Shown here piece after piece: positions 7,846 to 15,464 of a DNA stretch of 64,000 bases. Each line of letters opens with the position of its first letter. The stretch's first letter is position 1. The stretch lies in the NCBI GenBank assembly GCA_963976395.1, contig CAXBLG010000011.1, positions 1 to 64,000 of the forward strand, given 5' to 3'. The translations under genes and the position numbers were made by a program. The stretch is from UBA11612 sp963976395 (GTDB lineage: Bacteria > Pseudomonadota > Alphaproteobacteria > Rhodospirillales > Rhodospirillaceae). A model generated the notes under the pieces. The model did not search any database. It had not been told where the DNA came from and was given only the letters and a program-made list of their open reading frames with translations.

Positions 7846-9342
7846 TTATTCGGCGCCGGCTCCGATCTCAGAATCGGAGGCTCTCACGGGGCTTGCGGTA
7901 TCACCTCCGCCGCCCATTGCCAACAGCATTCGCCCCGCCAGCACCACGAATATGACACCGCCAATGACCGCGATGACGCCTCCCAGGCCCATCATGGACA
8001 TGGTCACAACCTTCCAACTGCTATCCAAGCCCTGCGCCGCCCCCGCCGTTTTGCGAACCACGCCGTCTAGCCCGGCCAGGTAAAGGCCCAGGGAATGCAA
8101 GAATTGTCCCCCGCCAAGCAGCAGATACATGGCGGTCCGCAGACCTCTCCGGGGTGAGCGGAGCCCAATCAAGGGCAGAAACAGCGCAAAATAAAGCGCA
8201 ATAAAACCAAGGGTCACCGCAATCAGCATCGCGTGATAGTGGCTTGGGGTACGCGTATCCACGGATCCTTCGAAAAATCCAAGAACCCCGCCAAAAGCAA
8301 ATAAACCAAGGGCGGCGGCCATGCCTATGGCCTCGGGTGCCCCGTGCAGCAGATCGGCACGGCGCTTGTATAGGAGAGAAACGACACTCCCCAGCAGAAC
8401 GGCCGATGGCACCGGCAATGCAAACCAGTACATATAGGTGAACGCCATTCGCTGGGTTGGATCACCGCCCTGATAGGTGAGGTAAAGCAACGGCCCAACT
8501 GCCGCGCCGGCCACCATGATCAGGACTAGGCCCTTGAACCACGATTCCTTAATCGGCGTTTCGCCCAATGTAATGCGCGAGAGCATGTAAAAAGCGCACA
8601 ACATAAGGACGGTGTTGGCGAATTGCAGAACATGCCCGCCGCCCCACATAACGTACTCATTCGTTCCGACAGCACCAGCATTCAGAGGAATAGTGAGTGC
8701 GGCTGCAGCCACACAAACTAAGCTGATGAGATAGATGACCCCCGCCGCTGCGACCCCGAATGCAGACGCCTCCACTTCGCGCATGCGCACTATAAGCGCC
8801 AGAAGACGGAGCACCGGCAGAGCTAGGCTCAAGGCGAGCATCGCAAGGCCAGCATAAAACAAGGGATGGATGAGCACCGGGATATAGTTGTTCAGGGACG
8901 GTTCGCCTAAATCGGCAACCGCAGGCGCCAACATCATCAAAAGGCTTAAACTCGCCACATAAACTGCTGTTTTACCAGTGATTATTCCAATAGCGCCCAT
9001 TTCTGATCCGCGCCGGTCTGCACACTGCGCGGTCGCGAGCACCGTCATTGCGCCATGAACCCCCATGTACCAAACCACAAAGGCAAAAGTGACGTGCGCA
9101 ACCAGACCTTTTTGGAAGAAGGTTTCCCCGATCCATGGGAGAAATAGCTCGGAGCCCGGCACCCGCGCCAAAGCCAATAGTAGAGCCATGAAACCGGCCA
9201 AGCCGAGGGCCGCTAGAGGCAGAATCACCCAGCCCCGAAGTTCACTTGCTAGATGAGGCGTTAACTTTCCGGCGATTGTGCCGTCCACGGCAACATCGAC
9301 CGGCGGCGGCATCGCCCGCGCGAAGATTTCTTTATCGTCCAT
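7846..9342 (-). CDS. Heme-copper oxidase subunit I-like membrane protein, CuB site incomplete
   Basis: 498 residues with about 12 hydrophobic segments, weakly resembling subunit I of heme-copper oxidases. Histidines fit the expected heme positions: His83 (GLVAHVTFAF, helix 2) and the pair His368/His370 (TPSHYHAMLI, like AHFHYV of helix 10). His237 (WGGGHVLQF) could be the helix 6 copper ligand. The helix 7 His-His pair that completes CuB in oxidases and NO reductases is not visible between residues 270 and 310, nor is a cross-linked Tyr-His. It may bind heme yet not reduce oxygen. It lies between ctaB and the DUF420 gene, suggesting an assembly or accessory role for the aa3 oxidase; this is inference. 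A cbb3-type subunit I annotation would be misleading. Confidence 0.75.
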   Translation of the reverse strand: MDDKEIFARAMPPPVDVAVDGTIAGKLTPHLASELRGWVILPLAALGLAGFMALLLALARVPGSELFLPWIGETFFQKGLVAHVTFAFVVWYMGVHGAMTVLATAQCADRRGSEMGAIGIITGKTAVYVASLSLLMMLAPAVADLGEPSLNNYIPVLIHPLFYAGLAMLALSLALPVLRLLALIVRMREVEASAFGVAAAGVIYLISLVCVAAAALTIPLNAGAVGTNEYVMWGGGHVLQFANTVLMLCAFYMLSRITLGETPIKESWFKGLVLIMVAGAAVGPLLYLTYQGGDPTQRMAFTYMYWFALPVPSAVLLGSVVSLLYKRRADLLHGAPEAIGMAAALGLFAFGGVLGFFEGSVDTRTPSHYHAMLIAVTLGFIALYFALFLPLIGLRSPRRGLRTAMYLLLGGGQFLHSLGLYLAGLDGVVRKTAGAAQGLDSSWKVVTMSMMGLGGVIAVIGGVIFVVLAGRMLLAMGGGGDTASPVRASDSEIGAGAE

Positions 9343-9408
9343 TAAACCGGTCCAAAGTTCCGAGCCCGTTCTGGCGGCTGGCCACGACTGAAATCTCCCG
9401 AGACCAGA

Positions 9409-9840
9409 TCACGGATTGGCGGGATAAACATGATAAAGGATGACATAAATCAGCACACCGGTCACCGTAACGTAAAGCCAGATGGGCAAGGTCCAGCGCG
9501 CGATCGTCTTGTGGCGGTCAAACCTCCCATGCAGCGCCCGCCAAGCCGTCACGACAACCATTGGCGTCACGATGGTCGCCAAAATCACATGGCTTACAAG
9601 CATTGTGTAATACACCGGCACGGTCCATCCGGTGCCCGGAAACACAAAGATCGGCGCCGAGAAATGGTAAATAAGGTAAAAAACAAGGAATACCGCCGAA
9701 ACCGCGATGGCCGAAAGCATGACCTTCTTGTGAGCCTCGCGGCGACCGCTGCGAATCATCATAAAGCCGATGAGCAGTAAGATCGTAGAAACCGTGTTTA
9801 AAACGGCATTCACATGAGGAAGTATCTCTGCTGCGGTCAT
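9409..9840 (-). CDS. DUF420 family membrane protein (CtaM-like)
   Basis: 143 residues with four hydrophobic segments. It shows the DUF420 pattern: HVNAVLNTVSTILLLIGF, RREAHKKVMLSA, FYLIYHF, YYTMLVSHVILA and HKTIARWTLPIWLYVTVTGV, with regularly placed histidines that may bind heme or copper. A relative in Firmicutes (CtaM) is needed to mature heme-A/O oxidases. Together with ctaB and the oxidase-like gene downstream it forms a minus-strand assembly operon divergent from ctaC. Full length. Confidence 0.88.
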   Translation of the reverse strand: MTAAEILPHVNAVLNTVSTILLLIGFMMIRSGRREAHKKVMLSAIAVSAVFLVFYLIYHFSAPIFVFPGTGWTVPVYYTMLVSHVILATIVTPMVVVTAWRALHGRFDRHKTIARWTLPIWLYVTVTGVLIYVILYHVYPANP

Positions 9841-9910
9841 GACCTAAGACTTCTCAAGAGCGTATTTAGGGGCGGGTGGCGTCAAGCACAGAGCGCCACA
9901 AAATGGGATC

Positions 9911-9952
9911 TTAAAGTGAATTCTGAAGAAGGACGCCTTTAAAGTGAAATCT
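9911..9952. repeat. Direct repeat TTAAAGTGAA(A/T)TCT x2
   Basis: Near-identical 14-mers at 9911-9924 and 9939-9952 (13 of 14 bases agree), 28 bp apart start to start. They lie between the start of the DUF420 gene and the stop codon of the 47-aa gene, so they could be regulator-binding sites for the DUF420-ctaB operon. The evidence is positional only. Confidence 0.4.
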
Positions 9953-10095
9953 TAAGGCCCCTTGATCGCCGTCTTTAAAATAAAACTGACGTACATGAAC
10001 AAGGACACAGACGCGACGGCAATGCCGAAAAGGATCAAGCGCAAGCGCTGAGCTTTGTCGCGTGAAGTCGGCTGGTTGTTGTCACTATTTTGCAC
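9952..10095 (-). CDS. Small single-pass membrane protein (47 aa) in cox locus
   Basis: A GTG-started reading frame of 47 residues beginning MQNSDNNQPTSRDKAQRL, followed by one hydrophobic helix of about 22 residues (LILFGIAVASVSLFMYV) and a short basic tail ending ILKTAIKGP. The start is supported by CAAGG six to seven bases upstream. Charge distribution predicts the N-terminus inside. It is upstream of the DUF420, oxidase-like and ctaB genes on the same strand and divergent from ctaC. Small one-helix proteins of this kind are common in alphaproteobacterial cta loci and resemble assembly factors or small subunits, but the exact family was not identified. Confidence 0.65.
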   Translation of the reverse strand: MQNSDNNQPTSRDKAQRLRLILFGIAVASVSLFMYVSFILKTAIKGP

Positions 10096-10415
10096 GGCAC
10101 ACCTTGCAATAAGCGGGTCAATAAACTGACCCTAGCTACTCAGGCCAGGAGAAAGGCATTTGGTGCAGCTTATGTAGCCGAGGCTGAGCGCTCAGGAAAC
10201 CCCTTCCGGACCCTGTTCACACCCGCCTTCGCGGCTTTACGGGCTGGAAGCGTTCGGTTAGTCTCCCGCCGGGGCAGATGAGGTTGGCCTTAAGCGGGCG
10301 GTTAAGGTCCGGGGCTGCGGCTCAAAAAATTGAAAAACCTCGTAAATATCGGTTGAACCCCCTGGCCGGGCCGCTTAAACGATTGGCCGCCTACGGGCTA
10401 CAATGGAGACTAAGT
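10096..10415. other. Divergent intergenic region before ctaC
   Basis: About 320 bases separate the 47-aa gene from the chosen ctaC start. An open frame extends upstream from ctaC to 10278, but its residues (MRLALSGRLRSGAAAQK...) do not look like a signal sequence and have no good ribosome site. It probably holds the promoters of both arms. No operator or terminator was recognised. Confidence 0.5.
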
Positions 10416-11261
10416 GTGAGTCGTGTGATTCTGGCGATTGCCGCCGCCCTTTCGAGCATCTTTTATGCCCTTCCCGGCTTTGCTGCTGACTACGCGCAAA
10501 TGCCTACCCCGTCATTTCCAAAGGAATGGCAGCTGGGTTTCCAAACTCCGGTAACGCCGGTCGCCGAGCGTTTGATGGATTTTCACACTCTGCTGATGTG
10601 GGTGATTACCGCCATTACGGTGTTTGTGCTGATCCTGCTGCTGATCTGCATCTTCCGTTACAATGAAAAGGCCAACCCGGTTCCGGCTAAGTGGTCGCAT
10701 AATACTCTTATTGAAGTGATCTGGACGGCTGTGCCGGTTTTGATCCTGGTCGCAATCGCTATTCCTTCTTACCGCCTTCTCTATTTCATGGACCGCGTCG
10801 AAGAAGCCGATATGACCATCAAAGTCACCGGCAACCAGTGGTTCTGGTCTTATGAATTGCCGGAATACGACATTTCCTTCGACTCATTGCCACTTCCCGA
10901 CGATCAGATCGACTACGAAGCAGGCCAGCATCGCCAGCTTGAAACCGACACCCACGTTGTGCTGCCGGTGGACACCACGATCCGCATCCTTTTCACGTCT
11001 AACGACGTGATCCATGCCTGGGCGGTCCCTGCATTTGGCGTAAAACTCGACAATATGCCGGGCCGAATCAATGAAACCTGGACCCACGTAACTCAGGTAG
11101 GCCGCTACTATGGCCAATGTTCCGAGTTGTGCGGTGTTGAGCATTCGTTGATGCCCATCGTTGTTGACGTGGTCAGCAAGGAAGAGTTCCAGCGATACGT
11201 CGAACAGCAGCAGGCGGGAATTAACTCCGCCTCGGATACACAAGTCGCCATCGCCCGCTAA
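10416..11261 (+). CDS. ctaC: Cytochrome c oxidase subunit II
   Basis: Carries the CuA centre that takes electrons from cytochrome c. The GTG start at 10416 is chosen because GGAG lies seven bases upstream and it opens directly into a signal peptide (VILAIAAALSSIFYALPGFA). Two transmembrane helices follow, then the periplasmic cupredoxin domain. The CuA ligands are plain: CSELCGVEHSLM (Cys, Glu, Cys, His, Met) plus the earlier HAWAVPAFGVKLDNMPGR histidine. The aromatic electron-entry patch NQWFWSYELPEYD is present. It is the first gene of ctaC-ctaD-ctaG-ctaE, 40 bp before ctaD. No heme-binding C-terminal extension, so aa3 rather than caa3 type. Confidence 0.96.
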   Translation: MSRVILAIAAALSSIFYALPGFAADYAQMPTPSFPKEWQLGFQTPVTPVAERLMDFHTLLMWVITAITVFVLILLLICIFRYNEKANPVPAKWSHNTLIEVIWTAVPVLILVAIAIPSYRLLYFMDRVEEADMTIKVTGNQWFWSYELPEYDISFDSLPLPDDQIDYEAGQHRQLETDTHVVLPVDTTIRILFTSNDVIHAWAVPAFGVKLDNMPGRINETWTHVTQVGRYYGQCSELCGVEHSLMPIVVDVVSKEEFQRYVEQQQAGINSASDTQVAIAR

Positions 11262-11301
11262 TTAATTAAGTGCGGTCACAAAAATTCGGAGAACAACGTC
11301 C

Positions 11302-12927
11302 ATGAGCGCTGCAACTCACGCCGATCATAGTCACGACCACGGCGACCACCATCCGACCGGAATCATGCGGTGGTTGAATTCAACCAACCACAAAGACATC
11401 GGCACCATGTACTTGGTGTTCGCGGTCGTCGCCTCTTTGGTTGGCGGGGCTTTTTCCATCATGATCCGCATGGAATTGATGGAACCCGGGTTGCAGTTCA
11501 TCACCGATAAGCACTTCTACAACGTGCTGGTTACCGCCCATGCCCTGCTCATGGTGTTCTTTGTCGTTATGCCGGCCGTCATAGGCGGGTTCGGCAACTG
11601 GATGATGCCATTGATGATCGGCGCGCCTGATATGGCGTTTCCGCGCATGAACAACATTTCGTTCTGGCTGATGCCGCCAGCATTGATTTTGCTGGTTCTG
11701 TCCATGGTGGCGGGCCAGGGCGCGGGCACAGGTTGGACCCTCTATCCCCCGCTTTCCGGCCTAGCCGGACAGCCGGATATGAGCGTCGACTTTGCCATTC
11801 TGTCGCTTCACTTGGCGGGTGTATCCTCCATTCTGGGTGCGACCAACTTCATCACAACAATTTTGAACATGCGCGCGCCCGGCATGACCATGCACAAAAT
11901 GCCGCTGTTTGTGTGGGCAACGCTGATCACCGCCATTCTGTTGCTGCTTGCGATTCCGGTTTTGGCCGGCGCTTTGACCATGCTGTTGACCGACCGCAAT
12001 TTCGGCACAGCGTTCTTTGATCCGCGCGGCGGAGGCGATCCGCTGTTGTGGCAGCATTTGTTCTGGTTCTTCGGCCACCCCGAAGTGTACATCATGATTC
12101 TGCCGGGCTTCGGCATTGTCAGCCACATCGTTGCAACCTTCTCACGCAAGCCGGTATTCGGTTACTTGGCGATGGCATACGCCATGGCCTCCATCGGCAT
12201 CGTCGGCTTCGTCGTTTGGGCGCACCACATGTACACCGTGGGAATGGGCGTGAACTACCGCGCCTATTTCATTGCCGTGACCATGGCCATCGCAGTTCCG
12301 ACCGGCATTAAGATATTCAGTTGGATCGCGACCATGTGGGGCGGGTCCATCTCGTTCAAAACGCCTATGCTGTGGGCTGTGGGCTTCATCTTCTTGTTTA
12401 CGGTCGGCGGTGTGACGGGCGTTGTACTCGCGAATGCGGGAATGGATATCGCCATGCACGACACCTACTACGTGGTTGCGCACTTCCACTACGTGCTGTC
12501 GCTCGGTGCCGTGTTCTCGATCTTCGCCGCGTTCTACTACTGGTTCGATAAAATGACCGGCAAGCGCTATCCGGAATGGGCTGGCAAGTTCCACTTCTGG
12601 ACGACCTTCATCGGCGTGAACATCACGTTCTTCCCGCAACACTTCTTGGGTCTAGCAGGTATGCCGCGCCGTTATATCGACTATCCGGATGTATTTGCCG
12701 GCTGGAATTTGGTGTCCAGCTACGGTTCCTACATTGGCGCAGCGTCCACCGTGTTCTTCCTCGTCATGACTGTTTACACAATTAAATTCGGCGAGAAATC
12801 TGTGGCTAATCCGTGGGGCGAAGGTGCCGATACATTGGAATGGACTGTGCCCTCCCCGGCCCCGTTCCATACCTTCGAAGAGCCGCCGGTAATTGGCGGA
12901 TCGCATGCGGCACACCCTGCGGAGTAG
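11302..12927 (+). CDS. ctaD: Cytochrome c oxidase subunit I
   Basis: Catalytic subunit of the aa3 oxidase, 541 residues and 12 helices. Every key site is present: AHALLMVFF (heme a ligand), HPEVYIMILPGFG (CuB His and cross-linked Tyr, about residue 259), WAHHMYTVG (CuB His-His, about 305) and HDTYYVVAHFHYVLSLGA (heme a3 and heme a ligands, about 385). The D-channel region GFGNWMMPLMIGAPDMAFPRMN is intact. The N-terminus has a His/Asp-rich stretch (HADHSHDHGDHH), which might bind metal. It lies in the cta operon, 31 bp before ctaG. Confidence 0.98.
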   Translation: MSAATHADHSHDHGDHHPTGIMRWLNSTNHKDIGTMYLVFAVVASLVGGAFSIMIRMELMEPGLQFITDKHFYNVLVTAHALLMVFFVVMPAVIGGFGNWMMPLMIGAPDMAFPRMNNISFWLMPPALILLVLSMVAGQGAGTGWTLYPPLSGLAGQPDMSVDFAILSLHLAGVSSILGATNFITTILNMRAPGMTMHKMPLFVWATLITAILLLLAIPVLAGALTMLLTDRNFGTAFFDPRGGGDPLLWQHLFWFFGHPEVYIMILPGFGIVSHIVATFSRKPVFGYLAMAYAMASIGIVGFVVWAHHMYTVGMGVNYRAYFIAVTMAIAVPTGIKIFSWIATMWGGSISFKTPMLWAVGFIFLFTVGGVTGVVLANAGMDIAMHDTYYVVAHFHYVLSLGAVFSIFAAFYYWFDKMTGKRYPEWAGKFHFWTTFIGVNITFFPQHFLGLAGMPRRYIDYPDVFAGWNLVSSYGSYIGAASTVFFLVMTVYTIKFGEKSVANPWGEGADTLEWTVPSPAPFHTFEEPPVIGGSHAAHPAE

Positions 12928-12958
12928 GGCTTACACTGAAGTTCCTTGAGGGACATAG

Positions 12959-13573
12959 ATGATGGACAAAGGTGAATTAAGACGACGCAATATCCGGCTG
13001 GGCACAACCGCACTCGCAGTTGTGGCCGGTATGGTGGGCTTGTCTTTCGCCTTTGTTCCTTTCTATGACGCGTTTTGCCGCGCCCTCGGCCTTGACGGAA
13101 CGACCCAAATCGCCGCCACCAACACTACGACGGCGACAAACATACCCATCACCGTTCGGTTCGACGCCAACGTAGATAATGCGTTGCCCTGGGAGTTTTA
13201 TCCCGTCGATGAGTCGGTGACCCTCAACGTCGGGGAAACCCAAACCATTCATTACGTGGCGAAGAATATCTCGAATGTTCCAACCACTGGCACGGCGATG
13301 TTTAACGTCACTCCGGAAAAAACCGGTTTGTACTTCAACAAAATCGACTGTTTTTGCTTTCAAGAGCAAACTCTTCAGCCGGGCGAAACCGCCGATATGG
13401 CCGTATCCTTCTTCGTGGACCCGGACATGATTGAGAACGCCACAACTAACGAAGTTCGTACTATCACATTGTCATATACTTTCTTCCGCTCTCTTGAAGA
13501 CATGATGCAAGAGAGCGCCAAGGCCGACACCCAGGCGATTGCCCAGGTCAGCCTCGCTGCGCCACTTAATTAG
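12959..13573 (+). CDS. ctaG: Cytochrome c oxidase assembly protein (Cox11/CtaG)
   Basis: A membrane-anchored copper chaperone that delivers copper to the CuB site of subunit I. It has 204 residues with one N-terminal helix (LGTTALAVVAGMVGLSFAFV), then the conserved FVPFYDAFCRALGLDGT and a periplasmic immunoglobulin-like domain. The copper-binding CFCF motif is visible in KIDCFCFQEQTLQPGE. The start could be 12959 or the next ATG at 12962; GAGGG lies just upstream of both. It lies between ctaD and ctaE, the typical alphaproteobacterial order. Confidence 0.96.
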   Translation: MMDKGELRRRNIRLGTTALAVVAGMVGLSFAFVPFYDAFCRALGLDGTTQIAATNTTTATNIPITVRFDANVDNALPWEFYPVDESVTLNVGETQTIHYVAKNISNVPTTGTAMFNVTPEKTGLYFNKIDCFCFQEQTLQPGETADMAVSFFVDPDMIENATTNEVRTITLSYTFFRSLEDMMQESAKADTQAIAQVSLAAPLN

Positions 13574-13594
13574 AGAATCAAAAGGACCGTTTCC

Positions 13595-14428
13595 ATGAGC
13601 GCCCACGCCAAACACCCCTTTCATATGGTCGATCCCAGCCCGTGGCCGGCTTTAGGCGCGTTTAGCGCCCTGATCCTAGCGATCGGCGCTGTGGTGTACT
13701 TTCACAATGTGCCGGTCCTCGGCATGGAAGACCTCGGCCTCGTACCTTTGATCCCTGGATTTGTGCTCGTCATCATGACCATGGCGTTCTGGTGGCGCGA
13801 TGTGGTCAGAGAGTCCGTTGTTCAAAAAGCGCACACCGAAGAGGTCAATCACGGCCTGCGCTTTGGTATGGTGCTGTTTATCGCATCAGAAGTGATGTTC
13901 TTCGTCGCCTTCTTCTGGGCGTTCTTTCATAACTCGCTCGGGTTCTCTACCAGCACATTGCAGTGGCCTCCGGCAGGCATCACGCCCCTAGAAGCGTGGG
14001 ATCTCCCCTTCTACAACACCGTCATTCTGTTGACTTCAGGCGGCACCGCAACGCGCGCGCACATATTTATTGAGGAAGGAAACAACAAAGCCGCAACTCG
14101 CTGGATTTTCATCACGGCGGCTCTAGGCGCGTTCTTTTTGGGCCTCCAGGTTTACGAATATATGCATGCCGAGTTCGGACTCGCCGATGGCATCTACCCA
14201 TCAACATTCTATCTGGCGACAGGCTTCCACGGGTTCCACGTATTCGTCGGGACCGTGTTCCTGATCGTTTGCGGGTTCCGCGCCAAAAACAATCACTTCA
14301 CGCCGCACAAACACGTGGGTTTCCAGGCTGCGGCTTGGTACTGGCATTTCGTGGACGTGGTCTGGCTGTTCCTGTTCGTCTGGGTCTATTGGCTTCTCGC
14401 CCTCCCGGTTCGTACATTCGGCGGCTAA
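13595..14428 (+). CDS. ctaE: Cytochrome c oxidase subunit III
   Basis: Seven-helix core subunit without redox centres that stabilises subunit I and its proton uptake. It has 277 residues, usual length. Family hallmarks are HPFHMVDPSPWP at the start, GLRFGMVLFIASEVMFFVAFFWAFFH, LTSGGTATRAH, GLQVYEYMHAEFGLADGIYPSTFYLATGFHGFHV and AAWYWHFVDVVWLFLFVWVYW at the end. It is the last gene of the cta operon, 21 bp after ctaG, and is followed by a strong terminator at 14453-14480. Confidence 0.97.
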   Translation: MSAHAKHPFHMVDPSPWPALGAFSALILAIGAVVYFHNVPVLGMEDLGLVPLIPGFVLVIMTMAFWWRDVVRESVVQKAHTEEVNHGLRFGMVLFIASEVMFFVAFFWAFFHNSLGFSTSTLQWPPAGITPLEAWDLPFYNTVILLTSGGTATRAHIFIEEGNNKAATRWIFITAALGAFFLGLQVYEYMHAEFGLADGIYPSTFYLATGFHGFHVFVGTVFLIVCGFRAKNNHFTPHKHVGFQAAAWYWHFVDVVWLFLFVWVYWLLALPVRTFGG

Positions 14429-14452
14429 GCCGAATACTAGAAAATCAAGAAG

Positions 14453-14480
14453 GGCCGGCCGCAAGGACCGGCCCTTTTTC
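14453..14480 (+). terminator. Rho-independent terminator after ctaE
   Basis: GGGCCGG (14453-14459) pairs perfectly with CCGGCCC (14469-14475) and is followed by TTTTTC. It ends the ctaC-D-G-E transcript. A degenerate copy of the same hairpin occurs about 530 bp downstream. Confidence 0.92.
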
Positions 14481-14546
14481 TTAGCTGTACAGGAATCCTT
14501 CGCGATCACGTGATATAAACATTTAGCGAATCGACCAAGTAGCGAC

Positions 14547-14669
14547 ATGGTGCTTAACGAGCATGGCTACATTTCTAACCAAGGCATCAAGGTGCGATTG
14601 GAAGGTCAGATTATCAACGATTCTGGAAAGCTTTTCGAATACGTATGGGTGCTCGATCAAGAGCAGTAA
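14547..14669 (+). CDS. Possible 40-aa peptide, unknown
   Basis: An ATG-started frame of 40 residues (MVLNEHGYISNQGIKVRLEG, then about 20 more ending VLDQEQ). The residues look protein-like and the frame precedes the KTSC gene by 44 bp on the same strand. There is no convincing ribosome site, so it could be a remnant of a longer gene carried by the inserted cassette. No family recognised. Confidence 0.35.
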   Translation: MVLNEHGYISNQGIKVRLEGQIINDSGKLFEYVWVLDQEQ

Positions 14670-14713
14670 TGAGCAATAAGCCTACAATTGGGAAGAGTGA
14701 TAGGGAGGCATAA

Positions 14714-14965
14714 ATGCCTAACATGATTACCGTGGACTCAACCAACATAGAGTCAGTTAGTTACGACCCTGCATCTTTAAAATTTCATGTGCGGTTCTTA
14801 GAGAGCGGCAAAACGTATGTATTTTTCGGGGTAGAAGAAGAGAGATTTCAAAAGTTTATGCAGGCGGACTCTAAGGGTGAATATCTCAACAACGAGATCA
14901 AGACTCACTATCGCTACGAAAAAGTTGATCCTGACTCTGCGCCAAAACGAGGGATCGACACATAA
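14714..14965 (+). CDS. KTSC domain protein
   Basis: 83 residues covering a single KTSC domain, a small beta-rich fold of unknown function that also occurs at the end of some lysyl-tRNA synthetases. The typical segments are DSTNIESVSYDPASLKFHVR, GKTYVFFGVEEERFQKFM and SKGEYLNNEIKTHYRYEKV. AGGGAGG lies six bases before ATG, a strong ribosome site. The gene sits in an AT-richer cassette between duplicated terminators, so it is probably an acquired gene unrelated to the oxidase. Confidence 0.85.
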   Translation: MPNMITVDSTNIESVSYDPASLKFHVRFLESGKTYVFFGVEEERFQKFMQADSKGEYLNNEIKTHYRYEKVDPDSAPKRGIDT

Positions 14966-15030
14966 TTTGAAATATAACCATCTCCCGGTCGCAAGGACGG
15001 GTCCATTTTTTAGCAGCGCAGGAAGTTGTC

Positions 15031-15411
15031 ATGTCTTCAAATAAACCGGCTGTACCCGTTTTATATGCAGGCCTAGCAGGACGATGCCCGCGTTGCGGTA
15101 AAGGGTCCTTATTTGACGGCTATATCCGGATTGCTAAAGGATGCCGTGTTTGCGGTCTTAGCTTTGAAGGCCATGATACCGGTGATGGCCCGGCCTTTTT
15201 CATTATGTTGCCGCTCTGTCTGATTACAGCGGGCCTAGCTCTGGTGATCGATCTCAAATATATGCCGCCGATGTGGCTCCATATTGTTCTATGGCCGACC
15301 TTCATCGCCCTTGCGGTCGGCCTCTCCCTTCGACCGGTCAAGGCAACGATGGTCGCCCTGCAGTACCGCCACCGCGATGTCGAAAACGCCGATCCTCCGC
15401 ATTTGCTTTAA
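15031..15411 (+). CDS. DUF983 family protein with zinc ribbon
   Basis: 126 residues. A four-cysteine ribbon lies at the N-terminus (GRCPRCGKGSLF and GCRVCGLSF), followed by GHDTGDGPAFF and two hydrophobic helices (about 48-66 and 75-95). This is the DUF983 pattern. The gene regularly follows ctaE in alphaproteobacteria, so a role in oxidase biogenesis is likely though unproven. Here about 600 bp of inserted sequence separates it from ctaE. It is convergent with amtB across a shared terminator. Confidence 0.92.
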   Translation: MSSNKPAVPVLYAGLAGRCPRCGKGSLFDGYIRIAKGCRVCGLSFEGHDTGDGPAFFIMLPLCLITAGLALVIDLKYMPPMWLHIVLWPTFIALAVGLSLRPVKATMVALQYRHRDVENADPPHLL

Positions 15412-15444
15412 ATAAAAAAAGGCGGAGGTTTCCCTCCGCCTTTT
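15412..15444. terminator. Bidirectional terminator between DUF983 and amtB
   Basis: GGCGGAGG and CCTCCGCC (15421-15440, loop TTTC) form a perfect stem with an A run on the left and TTTT on the right. It can therefore end transcripts from both convergent genes. Confidence 0.9.
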
Positions 15445-15464
15445 CCAGTTGATTTGAGGCTGGG

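Larger units (their letters stand above)
14456..15025. repeat. Terminator-derived direct repeats flanking a small-gene cassette
   Basis: The sequence CCGG(C/T)CGCAAGGAC(C/G)GG followed by a T run, TAGC and CAGGAA occurs at about 14456-14495 and again at about 14985-15024. The two copies agree over roughly 40 bp apart from a few changes. They bracket a 40-codon frame and the KTSC gene, and separate ctaE from the DUF983 gene that normally follows it. Insertion with duplication of the terminator end is the likely history. Confidence 0.7.

Noticed and set aside
10278..10415. N-terminal extension of ctaC to 10278
   Set aside because: The residues do not form a signal peptide, and a GTG with GGAG at good spacing starts exactly at one.
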